Part shown: positions 50,164 through 60,268 of the stretch, piece by piece
Position numbering within the stretch: the first letter of the stretch is position 1
Layout of the letters: every line of letters starts with the position of its first letter
Source: Bhargavaea changchunensis
GTDB lineage: Bacteria > Bacillota > Bacilli > Bacillales_A > Planococcaceae
Reading direction: 5' to 3'
Assembly (NCBI RefSeq): GCF_042665595.1
Contig: NZ_JBHTCT010000036.1
Span: 119,172-183,171 of the forward strand
Length of the DNA: 64,000 bases
Translations under genes and position numbers: made by a program
Notes under the pieces: model-generated
What the model saw: the letters and a program-made list of their open reading frames with translations, nothing else
Database searches by the model: none
What the model was told of the DNA's origin: nothing

Positions 50164-53100
50164 TTAATTGTTACTATACTTTATCTCTAAATAATTCTGC
50201 AATTCATCTTCTCCTACGTAAAGCCCCTGCAAACGTTGAATAATACCGTTATTTGAATATAACATATCTCCTTTACCTAGCAGGTCTTCAGCACCTGTTG
50301 CATCTAAAATTGTTCTAGAGTCCTGATTGGCCGGTAGCCAAAATGAAATTCGAGTTGGCATATTAGCCTTCAATCTAGATGTTACTATGTCAGCACTCGG
50401 TCTTTGAGTAGCAATTACTAGATGAATCCCAACGTTTCTTGATCTTTGCGCCAACCTAACCATATTATTTTCAAATTGGGTTTTAGTTCCTTCCATATCG
50501 GCTACAGCTACCAAGTCTGCATATTCGTCTACTATGACTAAGATTGGCTTTAGAGGATGTTCAGAATTCTTCTCGTTATAAGACTGAAGATCCCTGCTTT
50601 TAGATTCTCTTAGTAATTCTGTTCTTCTTTGCAATTCAACATTAACAAGTTCATTTAATACTTCAACTGCATTTTCAGGCTCTATTATCACGCCGCCATT
50701 TCTTAAATGAGGGAGGTCCTCAAAATATATAAAATCTGTCTGTTTAGGATCTATAATTACTAACTCCAATTCATTATCATTGAACTGTGAAATAAGGCTT
50801 AGAATAATACTATACAAGAAAATAGTCTTTCCAGAACCAGTAGTTCCCGCAGTAAGAAGATGAGGAGCCTTCGCTATATTAAGATATTCCATTTTTCCAG
50901 TTGGTTCTTGGCCTAAGATTACTTTTAAATCACCGATATTTCCTCTTTCAATGGTATTTAAATGATCAAGCAAATAAACAGTTTCTGATTCATCCCTTGG
51001 AACATCCATATAAATATAATTTGTACCTCTCTCGTTATCCACAAAAATTTCGTTTATAGCTTCGATTTCTCTCGCTATATCTGATTGTACTTTTTGTACC
51101 TTACGTAAATTCTCTCCAGGTCTCAGCTTAACTCGGAACCTTACAAATCTTGAAGCCACTAACGCTTTGTTAGGATCAACTTCTTGAACGTCAATAGAAT
51201 AGTCTTTTAGAGCTTGATAAATTCCTTTGGCCTTTTCTTCAATAAACTCTTTAATAAAGTTCGCGCTACTTTTCTTTTCTTGTTCATTCTCATTATTAAT
51301 TATAGTTACCGGCACCTCACTTTCTTTTAGGTTATTTTCTTTTCGAACATCCAGGTCTTCAGAAGAATCTTCAATTGTTTCTTCAGGAGAAGAAGTATTT
51401 TTTTTATTATCTCCTTCAGGTTCCCAATCTTTTGTCTTATTAACAACATCTCTATTTTCATCATCCAGTTTAAGTTCAGTTTCAGAATCGTAACAAGACG
51501 AAACATATTTTTCAATAACGTCATTATTTAATTCACATAAAATAATATCATCGTCCGAAGTATATTTAACTCCATGCTCTATTGTGCTCGAATTATTATT
51601 AAAGTTCACATAGTAAATTTTATTGTTCACCTTAATACTTTCCAACTTATTTGAGAATAAGTCATTTAAGAAATCCGTCCAAGACTTCTTTTCCTTTTTA
51701 CTCAAATCCATATTAAAAAGTGTTTTATAGACTTGGTATCGTAGGAGTTCTCTTCTTGAAACACTTGTTAACTTGTTTTGTTTAAGAATAATTTCTTTAA
51801 TTAACTTATTTATTGTATTAACTTGATCAACTGCATGACCATGGATTTCTTGAGTGCCATCTAAATTTTCATTGTTAGAAATGGTAAAGTCTTTAAAAGT
51901 CTTTACTTCAATAATATCGATAACTGCTTCAGAGTTCTCTCCTTTACGTATGCCTATTAAATCGGATGTTATCTTTTCTTCCCTATCCTTTAACCAAGTT
52001 CGTGCTAAATCTTCATCTAGACTAGCCAATAATGAATCAGGGAACTTATCTCTATACCAGGAAGCTGATATAGCTAAACCTAAAGAGCCTTTAGCATGGT
52101 TATCATCAAAAACTCTTGAATTACTATTGCTTATAATATTCATTAAGTTTTTTTCGTCTAGGCTTTTAACTTGGTTTATTAATCTTTCAATACATTCATC
52201 TTTGGGGATGTAATTCCCTATATTCCTTACAATAGAATCTAAACCCTTGACCAACTTATCAATTCTTAATGTATAAATTCCAATTTCTCTATTACTTGAA
52301 GAGTTGTAAAAAATACAGTTTTTAGAACCGATGGTTGAAATTTCAAAGTTCTTTAGATTTGCATCAGCAATAATAAACCACTCCGTATTTCCCATTAACT
52401 CCTGTAATTCTTCTTTAACTGGTTCTAAATTTGAAACCACGGTATTTTGCCAACCTTTAGGCTTGTCATTAAGTTTAGCTACTAAATCGTTATAAACAGT
52501 AAATATATCCCCCTGATTAGTCGGTAAGATTTCTAACATATCGGTTATAGGATCATAACTAAACATTTTAGGAATACATAAAGGGTGTACTTTTAAATTA
52601 GATTTATTTTCTGTTCTTACTTCAGAAATAGTCTTTATGCTAGGATCAAATACACTAATAATATGGTAAGGTTTCTTTTTTATCTGGCCTAAAACCTTTT
52701 TCAAATTCTTTGTTTCTGATTGGACATTAAGAGAAAAATTATCGCTATCTCTAAATACCTTAATGTAATCCTCGTCCACATCTTCGGTATCTCCCCAAAA
52801 ATAAGGAGATTCTTTTGTTTTATATATGTCTATTTGAAGACCTACTAATTGTACTTTCAAGATCATGTCTTTAAAAATGTTCAGCGTATCTTTGACGCTA
52901 GGCGGATCAATAAAAGCTACTCTCAAACCGATGGAACTATGGGGATATACAGATAAAAATTTCATTACGGATGATTGGATTGTCTTTAAACCATCTGTAG
53001 ATTGCTTGACATAGTAATCGTTAGAATAAATGGGCAAGTTGCCCAACTTACCCATCTCCGCGATAACCTCATCTTTATTGTTTGTAATAAAAGTACTTAC

Positions 53101-54765
53101 AAAAACAGTATTGAGAGGGTTCGGTATTTCTTCTGAGGTTTTAATTAAATATGTTCTATCTAAATCTGAAAAATTGTCTTTTTCATCTTTTATACGTTTT
53201 GCTAACTCTATATATTTCCACAAATACAAAGGATTAAGTGGAGTTAAAATAGCATGAGTTTTGTTTTCTTTTGACAACACGAATATTGTATCAATAGAAT
53301 TTATCTGTGCAATTAATTCTTTTGCTCCCACCGGGCTATAAGTTGCAAACTTCAAATAACTATTTTTCAACTTTGTAATTAGTTCATTATATTGATTTAA
53401 GTATTCGATAAGAAAATCATTCTTATTAAACATATCGATTACATTTAACATCGGAACGATTGACAGTTTTGTTTTAAATTGCACTAGTTCTTTTCTCATT
53501 TCCAGAAGTGTAGTGAAATTACTTAAGATATTATTAGCCTCTTCCGGAAATTCTTCTGAGAATGAATGCAACTTATCTTTTATCTCATTAATATAGTCTT
53601 CATTAAATAGATTTACTTTAGCGCTATCAATGTTAGAGAGGGCATTAGGAGCGTTAGTTTCCTCAGTTAATATCACGCCACCATGGGTATCTTCACCTAT
53701 AAAAGCATTCAACATGTTGGATACCTCTGTTGAAAGTTCAACTTTTGTTTGAATCCCCCCTTCAGTTTTAATAGTTAGAGACTTCTTCTTATCGCTATCT
53801 TCTTTTAACTCTTCATCCAATTTCTCGATTATATCTGATATTTCTTTTTCATCATTATCCAAAATTAAATCAACGCCTAAGGAGTTTGGCGAATGAGAAT
53901 GCCTGTTGCCATTCTCATTATCATTCTCATTCGTATTTGTATCTTTTCTTTTGGTTGTTGAAACTTGTTTTAACAAATTACTTACTTCATGGAGTTTGAG
54001 ATTAGATAGCAGGTTCGGATCCCGGGACTTGAAATAATTCAGTAGAACAGCTGGAATATTATTTTTAGTAGAGGTTTGTAATATTTTTAAATCTGACTCC
54101 TCTAAATACCTAATACGTTGAACAACACTATAATTATCAAGTATCTTTTTTCTTATAACTTCTCTTTTAGGGCTGTCTAATAATGTTTGATCAGGAATAA
54201 GTCCCAGCGAATATATTTCATTCATCATACTTTCAGTTAATTTATCGAACTTGAGGACGGAGCAATAGTATTGAACTAGTTGTTCAAAAGAAATTATATT
54301 TTTAATAGATTTTGTTTTGATGACTCTCCACAGATTTTTTATTGACTCATTTGTATCATTAAAACTGTCTAATGCCATTTCGCACAATGCATTATAAATT
54401 TGATCTGTTGTGATTTGCTTGTACCAATTCAAAGAACTTAACTTTGGTATATGTCTTCTAACTATAACTACTTTAGTTCTATTAATATTTACATCATGAC
54501 GTGCCTTTTCTGCTTCCTCAACAGTAAAAGCAATGTCATCTAAATGTTCTTGTTCTAGGCTATTTCTTAACTCAAAAACTTCTTCTACATTAAAGCCCAC
54601 AAAAAAAATCAGAGGCGTTTTATCTTCATGAGATAAGATATTTTGCACCAAAATATTGTAATCGTAATTTGGAAGATTTTTTAATAGTATACCATGTGTA
54701 TCATTCTCTATTTCTTTCAAGATTTCTTTTGACAAAACTGAAGCTGTTAGTTCGATCGAATTCAT
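50164..54765 (-). CDS. DptH-like protein: FtsK/HerA-type translocase with possible PD-(D/E)XK site
   Basis: A 1533-residue protein, last in the island operon. The C-terminus is a full FtsK/SpoIIIE-type motor: Walker A AGTTGSGKT (about 1306-1314), Walker B ILVIVDEYADL (1408-1418), RNVGIHLVIATQRPSADIV and RISFWLPANQDSRTILDATGAEDLLGKGDML. In the middle, SDLIGI (Asp 935) followed by IDIIEVKTF (Glu 953, Lys 955), preceded by LDEDLARTWL, looks like a PD-(D/E)XK nuclease core. A low-complexity acidic linker separates the two (about 1115-1175). Length and layout resemble DptH of phosphorothioation-dependent restriction. AT-rich; no membrane helices, unlike true FtsK. Confidence 0.75.
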   Translation of the reverse strand: MNSIELTASVLSKEILKEIENDTHGILLKNLPNYDYNILVQNILSHEDKTPLIFFVGFNVEEVFELRNSLEQEHLDDIAFTVEEAEKARHDVNINRTKVVIVRRHIPKLSSLNWYKQITTDQIYNALCEMALDSFNDTNESIKNLWRVIKTKSIKNIISFEQLVQYYCSVLKFDKLTESMMNEIYSLGLIPDQTLLDSPKREVIRKKILDNYSVVQRIRYLEESDLKILQTSTKNNIPAVLLNYFKSRDPNLLSNLKLHEVSNLLKQVSTTKRKDTNTNENDNENGNRHSHSPNSLGVDLILDNDEKEISDIIEKLDEELKEDSDKKKSLTIKTEGGIQTKVELSTEVSNMLNAFIGEDTHGGVILTEETNAPNALSNIDSAKVNLFNEDYINEIKDKLHSFSEEFPEEANNILSNFTTLLEMRKELVQFKTKLSIVPMLNVIDMFNKNDFLIEYLNQYNELITKLKNSYLKFATYSPVGAKELIAQINSIDTIFVLSKENKTHAILTPLNPLYLWKYIELAKRIKDEKDNFSDLDRTYLIKTSEEIPNPLNTVFVSTFITNNKDEVIAEMGKLGNLPIYSNDYYVKQSTDGLKTIQSSVMKFLSVYPHSSIGLRVAFIDPPSVKDTLNIFKDMILKVQLVGLQIDIYKTKESPYFWGDTEDVDEDYIKVFRDSDNFSLNVQSETKNLKKVLGQIKKKPYHIISVFDPSIKTISEVRTENKSNLKVHPLCIPKMFSYDPITDMLEILPTNQGDIFTVYNDLVAKLNDKPKGWQNTVVSNLEPVKEELQELMGNTEWFIIADANLKNFEISTIGSKNCIFYNSSSNREIGIYTLRIDKLVKGLDSIVRNIGNYIPKDECIERLINQVKSLDEKNLMNIISNSNSRVFDDNHAKGSLGLAISASWYRDKFPDSLLASLDEDLARTWLKDREEKITSDLIGIRKGENSEAVIDIIEVKTFKDFTISNNENLDGTQEIHGHAVDQVNTINKLIKEIILKQNKLTSVSRRELLRYQVYKTLFNMDLSKKEKKSWTDFLNDLFSNKLESIKVNNKIYYVNFNNNSSTIEHGVKYTSDDDIILCELNNDVIEKYVSSCYDSETELKLDDENRDVVNKTKDWEPEGDNKKNTSSPEETIEDSSEDLDVRKENNLKESEVPVTIINNENEQEKKSSANFIKEFIEEKAKGIYQALKDYSIDVQEVDPNKALVASRFVRFRVKLRPGENLRKVQKVQSDIAREIEAINEIFVDNERGTNYIYMDVPRDESETVYLLDHLNTIERGNIGDLKVILGQEPTGKMEYLNIAKAPHLLTAGTTGSGKTIFLYSIILSLISQFNDNELELVIIDPKQTDFIYFEDLPHLRNGGVIIEPENAVEVLNELVNVELQRRTELLRESKSRDLQSYNEKNSEHPLKPILVIVDEYADLVAVADMEGTKTQFENNMVRLAQRSRNVGIHLVIATQRPSADIVTSRLKANMPTRISFWLPANQDSRTILDATGAEDLLGKGDMLYSNNGIIQRLQGLYVGEDELQNYLEIKYSNN

Positions 54766-54782
54766 GATATCCTCCTCTACTT

Positions 54783-56201
54783 TTACAAACCGAAAATTAT
54801 AACTCCATCTGCATATTTTTTCGCATATCCCATAGATATATACATTTCAGATATTCCGTCTGAATTGATTGATAAAGAATTGTGTAAATCACCAGGAGTA
54901 TTCTCTGATATATTATACTTTCTTAATATATCAACATCTTTTTCCGGATTAGCACCAATTATTATTCCAAACTCATCCCAAATTCTTTGTCCGAATTCTG
55001 ATAATGTAAGATTCTCACCTTTATTGAGAGCGGCAAGAATAAGTATCTCTAAGATATTAGGATCAGAAATAAAACGTTTTTTAGATCTTCCAAACACTAA
55101 ATTAATTCTTTTAGCCAAACTAACATATGTTTTAGGAGGATCATCAGTTTTCAACACTCTGGTATACATGATAATACGGATAGCTCTAGCAAATGATTCC
55201 AGTAGTCTTCCTGTTTGCTGGTAATATCCGCTAAACAATTCTTCTAACTCTTTATGTGGATTCACATTTTCTTCTTTTACTTCTATTGAGAATTCATTTA
55301 TTGCATTAATTACATCTTCCTTTGTTTTAATTACACCTTCCTTTTCAAAAAAATTCTCTAAAATTTTCTCGTATAAACTTTCAATATTTATCCTTGTTAA
55401 GAGTAGTGATTCTTGACTAGCTCTTTGTATAGTTTCATCGCCAATATTCGCATCAAGAACAATGGGGTTATGAGTTGAAATTGAATCATCATAATCTAAT
55501 ATCTTAGAACCAAGATGATAGAGAATAGAAAAGCACCCAAAAATAATTAATCTTTCAAGTAGGAGCAACTTATTTTCACCCATAGAATTAAGAAGAAGCC
55601 TATCATACGATTCTCGAATCTTTAGTTCAACTCCACTTAACTCAGACAACGAATCTAAATCATTTATACTTCTAGATTCAACTTTAGTGGTTAATAAACT
55701 TAGAAACCTTGAAATCTCATCATTTTCATCACTTAAGGAATCTTTTATTGTTCGAATAACAGGTGATATTTCATTTTCTAAAGGGGTGTTTAGAATCCTA
55801 TACAAAAAAACGGGCATCTCGAATTCATTTTGAACTATTCCGCCAACTTGTGTTTTTGAAGACATTGTTAAAGCTGAATACTTAACGCTGGGTTGAGCCC
55901 CTTTGTCCGCGTTTAACAACATCCCTATATAGGTTCTCAATTCATTAATGTCTTCTTCAGTCATATCATCGTCTAAAATCTCTCTGAATTCTTCTTTTAT
56001 TTCTTGTGCTGAATGAATTTCTTTTCCATCTTTAAATCTTTTCGCCCACTTATTTAAAGCATCTAATTTATAGTACTCTCCCAGCACATAACGGAAAAGC
56101 CCATTTGCAATATGAACTGGTTTTATCCCATTGGAAAGAGGTTTGTAACCTATATGTTCTAGAACATAATCATTTAAATCTTTTAGTCTGTTATTCGCCA
56201 T
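54783..56201 (-). CDS. DptG-like middle protein of the island operon
   Basis: A 472-residue mostly helical protein (NNRLKDLNDYVLEHIGYKPLSNGIKPVHIANGLFRYVLGEYYKLDALN; a DDDMTEEDINELRTYIGMLLNADKG segment; VFGRSKKRFISDPNILEILILAALNKGENLTLSEFGQRIWDEFGIIIG). I see no enzyme motif. I call it DptG-like only from its size and its place between an F-like ATPase and an H-like translocase. It ends 17 bases before the H-like start and begins 5 bases after the F-like stop, so all are tightly coupled. Confidence 0.6.
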   Translation of the reverse strand: MANNRLKDLNDYVLEHIGYKPLSNGIKPVHIANGLFRYVLGEYYKLDALNKWAKRFKDGKEIHSAQEIKEEFREILDDDMTEEDINELRTYIGMLLNADKGAQPSVKYSALTMSSKTQVGGIVQNEFEMPVFLYRILNTPLENEISPVIRTIKDSLSDENDEISRFLSLLTTKVESRSINDLDSLSELSGVELKIRESYDRLLLNSMGENKLLLLERLIIFGCFSILYHLGSKILDYDDSISTHNPIVLDANIGDETIQRASQESLLLTRINIESLYEKILENFFEKEGVIKTKEDVINAINEFSIEVKEENVNPHKELEELFSGYYQQTGRLLESFARAIRIIMYTRVLKTDDPPKTYVSLAKRINLVFGRSKKRFISDPNILEILILAALNKGENLTLSEFGQRIWDEFGIIIGANPEKDVDILRKYNISENTPGDLHNSLSINSDGISEMYISMGYAKKYADGVIIFGL

Positions 56202-56206
56202 TTAAA

Positions 56207-57733
56207 TCACCTTGACTTTAATAAATATTTATTATCCCTAATAATTACCTTTCCACTTTCCGGTATTAATTCATTCTTGAACATGTATTCATTAGTCGGG
56301 AATTTCTTGGTTTCATTTGATAAATTGGCCATAAACTTTCTCAAAGTAAATTTATGATTATCATGTAGTATTTGTGGAGGATAACCTTTTCTTAGTAACT
56401 CAAGTAACTTGAAAAATTCATAGTCGATACTCACAAAACTCTTGTCAGTTACACTAAAAATAAAATGATTTGGAGTATACTCGATCTCCTCTAAATGGTT
56501 AGGTAATCTCGGAACCAATATTTTGGTATTTTGGTAAGGTATACTGTTATTTGATATATATACATTATCTGAAGTTTCTTCATAACTATGGCTTATCCAA
56601 ATGTATAACTTTTGATCTTCTTCTTCACTTTGATCAAAATATTTATTTATGGATAAAATAATTCTTTGACTTACTTCTAACATGGAGTCTTTACTTTTTC
56701 TTATCACACTCAAAAAATCTATTAATTCTTTAGGATATAAGTTGAATAACTCAATTCCTTGTTCATGTTCGAAGAAAAACTTCCTTTTTAATGACTTAAA
56801 TTCAGACATAGCCTCTTCATTATCCTCTAAGTCCTTAGGATGTTTTTCAGGAACATCTAAGAGCCACCCATCTTCAAATTCGCCATTCCAAAGTTTCTCA
56901 TCTATGAATGGATGCGTAATTTTTGAAGGATCTAATTTTCTTATCGCATCAAATAAATCATTGTCACCTTCAAATAATAAATTGTAATAATACTTTTCTT
57001 CCGAGGATTCATCCGTAGGTGCATGACCGGAAGTGAGGATGTAAGAAACAAACCCTATAACATCTCGCATCACTGCGTGAACTCCAATATTACCAAGAAT
57101 GGAAACCAACTTAACTACTCTCTTTACTACTTCGTCATGTTGTAAAGAGAGAAGATTTCTATTCATCCACTTATTGTATTCTGTAAGCGTTACATTCTTA
57201 GTAAGTCGTTCAAGCACCGTTTTAATAGATTCCTGGTGTAATAAATTTCTATTATTTAGATCGATTATCACTACTTTATTTTGATAATTATCCATTTGGC
57301 AATCATCATTGTAAATAATGGTATGATTTTTAACTTCTTCAATTTCATCTTTATAAAGAAATTTATTGTCCATGCTTCTTAGGAGTTCTAACAACGGATA
57401 TTCGTTTATTGCTATCAGGGCAGGGTGTCCTTTATAAACCGACGCCGCTAATCGTTCTAAAAATTCATTGTAGTCGCTAACTTCATTTATGTCAGTTTCA
57501 ATAAAAGTATTTTTTTTCGCCAAAAAATCATTTAGATATCTAATTATATGTGTTTTTCCATCGCCAGGATTACCTGTTAATATAACCAACTTGTTTTTTT
57601 CTATAAAATTCCTAATCGCCCTTTCAAGATTAGAAGGAATGTGAATCGCTTTCAATTCTTCATCACTGAAAATTTCTGCGTAACTATTTCTTCCATTATA
57701 CATTTTAGAAATAAAATCTAATGTTAATTCCAT
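56207..57733 (-). CDS. DptF-like P-loop ATPase
   Basis: A 508-residue ATPase. Walker A is GNPGDGKT (54-61) after a basic helix; ALIAINEYPLLELL (105-118) looks like the strand with the Walker B/sensor Glu, and KVVIIDLNNRNLL (153-165) follows. The C-terminal half is helical, without a recognisable effector. GNPGDGKTH and the AINEYPL motif are typical of DptF-type restriction ATPases. It lies second in the operon, 14 bases after the DUF4338 gene. Confidence 0.7.
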   Translation of the reverse strand: MELTLDFISKMYNGRNSYAEIFSDEELKAIHIPSNLERAIRNFIEKNKLVILTGNPGDGKTHIIRYLNDFLAKKNTFIETDINEVSDYNEFLERLAASVYKGHPALIAINEYPLLELLRSMDNKFLYKDEIEEVKNHTIIYNDDCQMDNYQNKVVIIDLNNRNLLHQESIKTVLERLTKNVTLTEYNKWMNRNLLSLQHDEVVKRVVKLVSILGNIGVHAVMRDVIGFVSYILTSGHAPTDESSEEKYYYNLLFEGDNDLFDAIRKLDPSKITHPFIDEKLWNGEFEDGWLLDVPEKHPKDLEDNEEAMSEFKSLKRKFFFEHEQGIELFNLYPKELIDFLSVIRKSKDSMLEVSQRIILSINKYFDQSEEEDQKLYIWISHSYEETSDNVYISNNSIPYQNTKILVPRLPNHLEEIEYTPNHFIFSVTDKSFVSIDYEFFKLLELLRKGYPPQILHDNHKFTLRKFMANLSNETKKFPTNEYMFKNELIPESGKVIIRDNKYLLKSR

Positions 57734-57747
57734 AGTGCTAATCCTCT

Positions 57748-59727
57748 CTAAAAATAATTACTTACTAAAATACTCTCCGATTTAAATGTTTCCAGCCGTT
57801 TTTTGACTTCAATATTGTGAACCCGATTTTTTAACCACCGTTTCTTCCAATACTCAATTATTCTATCTGTATTAAATTCTTCATTTCCATCTAAAGGAAT
57901 ATAATATTCTAACTCTTTATCAGCACCATTAAGAAATTCTTTAGTATTCGCAGCTAAATCGATTCCATATATAATTCTTTTAGTCTCTTGTTTTACTAAT
58001 CTTTCTGGCAACCCTAACGCGGAGAGGCCTGCCCTCATTAACCTCATCCGCGGACTAGTTCCTTCACCAAATTTATTGTTAATTTTTCTTTCGCCATGCA
58101 ATTGGATTAACATCTTATCAATTAACCATGTTGTCTTTTCACTGAAGTAAGTTGAACTAAAGCCTTCTGTTTCTCCTAACTTTAGATATTCTATATTACC
58201 AGTAATTCCAGGTATCTTAATGCGATTATATTGACTACTTCCTATTTGATATAAGGAAGTTGTACCTAGAAAAGCTAATTTAGAATCTCTTACTACTGAC
58301 TCCCCTTTCATTCGTGAAGCTATCTCGCTTATCTGATTGCTGTATCTATTGTTATAATCCGCAACTACCACCGGACTTGTCATTAACATTGCCGTTAATT
58401 TTCCGGCCAAAATCTCGTTGTAGGGAGGAATAGCTCCACATACTATTATTTCCATCATGTTAGAACCAATTTTTGTTTTTCTATTAGCTTGCAGAGCCGT
58501 TGTAACCACTTTCCCGCCCTTAAATTTGACGATTTCTTTAAGTATCTCATCAGGTTCTTTTAGTTTTTCTCTTAGATCAAGGATTGTTTTTTTAGCAAAA
58601 AGTAAATTCAGCAATTCAGCAGCTCGTTTTTTTATAAATAGTGGAGTTATCGTATCAGGGTGTACATCAAACGTTTTATTAACGGATATAGAAGGGTTTG
58701 ACTTTATTTCCTCTAATTTCTCAAGTGTTTCATCAGTCGGATATTGCACCTCATGGACAGACAAAATGTCTTCATAAAACACTTCATTAATGGCATTATT
58801 GATAAATTCAATAAATAGTTTTAATTTGTTATCTGAGTATTCAATTACTCTTTCTTTATATTCCTCTTTACTTTCCAATAATACCCTTTTCTTTACTTTC
58901 CGTTTAAGATCGCTACTCCCTTTTATATCTTCTTCATATTGGATTATCTCTTCTCTTTGTTTCAAATTCTCTTTAACTGAATCTAATGTCCAACCAATAT
59001 AGTTGTCCCTATTTGATAATTGTAAAACTGAATTACCAAGAGCCGCTATCCCCATAACCGGATGATATTTTTGTGAGCGATCTCTAATTAGATAAAAAAT
59101 ATTCCTTCCTGGAGTCGATTTATAAGGAATTGACCAAGTATGCCTGAAATAACGCCATATTTCGTTTAACTTATATCCTGTTTGCTCACATACACCTTTA
59201 TCTATAATTTGCAAATAAGGATCGACCACTTCGTAGTATTTCTTGCTCTCCATTTTTTTGAGAAGTATACTTGAATCACCAATTAAACTTTTTATACTAA
59301 CTATATCGCCATTATGGATTTTGGGGTTTTCCATTTTATTAATGAATTTTTTTACTGACTCTTTTTTCAGTTGTGCATTTCTCTCAATTTGTAGTTGTTG
59401 TCTTAGGTACATTTTATTTTTTGTCTTAACCGTTTCGGATGGGGCTACATAAACATCTTCAACAGATGAAATTCTAAGTCTCCATTGTTGAGCGAACAAG
59501 TCACGTAAAAGCGAAAAAATTGCCACCATTTTATAACTTTCGATGTCACCGTCATTGACTTGACTACTTAATATCAAATCATTAAGGGCATTAACTCGCT
59601 CAGAGTTACTCATTTCGCTCAACTTAATTATTGTTTCTTTGAAATAGTTAAGATTAATTTCGTTCAATTTCGGAGACAATTTAACAAACTCTGCATCATG
59701 ATTAATTTCTTCTAATTTTTTCATCAT
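57748..59727 (-). CDS. DUF4338 (DruA-type) protein, first gene of the island operon
   Basis: A 659-residue protein with the DUF4338 domain of the Druantia protein DruA: WRYFRHTWSIPYKSTPGRNIFYLIRD (191-216), HPVMGIAALGNS, SNRDNYIGWT (238-247) and the second block VCGAIPPYNEILAGKLTAMLMTSPVVVADYNNRY. The N-terminal ~180 residues and the basic C-terminus are extra to the usual DruA length of about 400. No biochemical role of DUF4338 is established to my knowledge. ATG 59727 follows GAGGAAAG. It leads a four-gene unit with no other Druantia gene present. Confidence 0.82.
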   Translation of the reverse strand: MMKKLEEINHDAEFVKLSPKLNEINLNYFKETIIKLSEMSNSERVNALNDLILSSQVNDGDIESYKMVAIFSLLRDLFAQQWRLRISSVEDVYVAPSETVKTKNKMYLRQQLQIERNAQLKKESVKKFINKMENPKIHNGDIVSIKSLIGDSSILLKKMESKKYYEVVDPYLQIIDKGVCEQTGYKLNEIWRYFRHTWSIPYKSTPGRNIFYLIRDRSQKYHPVMGIAALGNSVLQLSNRDNYIGWTLDSVKENLKQREEIIQYEEDIKGSSDLKRKVKKRVLLESKEEYKERVIEYSDNKLKLFIEFINNAINEVFYEDILSVHEVQYPTDETLEKLEEIKSNPSISVNKTFDVHPDTITPLFIKKRAAELLNLLFAKKTILDLREKLKEPDEILKEIVKFKGGKVVTTALQANRKTKIGSNMMEIIVCGAIPPYNEILAGKLTAMLMTSPVVVADYNNRYSNQISEIASRMKGESVVRDSKLAFLGTTSLYQIGSSQYNRIKIPGITGNIEYLKLGETEGFSSTYFSEKTTWLIDKMLIQLHGERKINNKFGEGTSPRMRLMRAGLSALGLPERLVKQETKRIIYGIDLAANTKEFLNGADKELEYYIPLDGNEEFNTDRIIEYWKKRWLKNRVHNIEVKKRLETFKSESILVSNYF

Positions 59728-59930
59728 TTCTTTCCTCAGTCCTTGCTATATTCACCCAATATTCATGGTGGCTATTATGTTATGTGTAAGAGTCATATAG
59801 CCTTTATACTACTATAATCGTACTACATTTTCAGACTCATTAAATTGATATGTACTTTTTTACAAAGAAATAAGCATCTTGAGCAAGTTGATCGCTTTCT
59901 AAATTCATCAAAGTTATAGCATCCATTCAA

Positions 59931-59959
59931 AAATAACCTTGAATCTCTTGATTTCAAGG
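59931..59959 (-). terminator. Terminator of the small gene at 60008
   Basis: Minus-strand CCTTGAA - 9 bases - TTCAAGG followed by TTATTTTTG. The rest of 59728-60007 is AT-rich upstream region of the DUF4338 operon; I could not fix its promoter. Confidence 0.7.
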
Positions 59960-60007
59960 TCTACCTAATCCACAATCACTTTTTTGTGTAATCTCTTGTA
60001 TTAACTG

Positions 60008-60268
60008 CTATTGCCGAAGGAAAATACTTTGTTCATCTACTAAAACAACTTTAAATTCACCTATGAAAAAATGGTAGGTGTCTTCGGCAACTACAATATT
60101 GTTAATTGGCAATTGTCTTTCTGATAGTCTTTTTAAAATTCGAACCATTCTTTTGTCATAAGTGTAAATTTCTATCCCATGCGATGAATATTCAAGTTTT
60201 CCTTTTACTCTGCTACTAAAAGGACCATAAAGCATTCTATAGTAATTTAAATCTCTTATTTGCTTAAT
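60008..60268 (-). CDS. Small protein of unknown function with probable ATT start
   Basis: From ATT 60268 the product is 86 residues: IKQIRDLNYYRMLYGPFSSR, then GKLEYSSHGIEIYTYDKRMVRILKRL and VAEDTYHFFIGEFKVVLVDEQSIFL. A strong AGGAGGTG lies 8 bases upstream of the ATT, whereas the first ATG (60235) is 33 bases further and has no ribosome binding site. ATT starts are rare (known for infC). No family recognised. It shares the AT-rich composition of the island and precedes the DUF4338 operon on the same strand, so it could be a regulator or accessory protein. Confidence 0.6.
   Translation of the reverse strand: MKQIRDLNYYRMLYGPFSSRVKGKLEYSSHGIEIYTYDKRMVRILKRLSERQLPINNIVVAEDTYHFFIGEFKVVLVDEQSIFLRQ

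Noticed and set aside
50164..54765. Cell-division translocase FtsK/SpoIIIE
   Set aside because: No N-terminal membrane helices and no gamma domain; the context is an AT-rich defence-like operon.
57748..59727. Complete Druantia type I system
   Set aside because: Only the DUF4338 protein is present; no DruB, C, D or the large helicase DruE is encoded.
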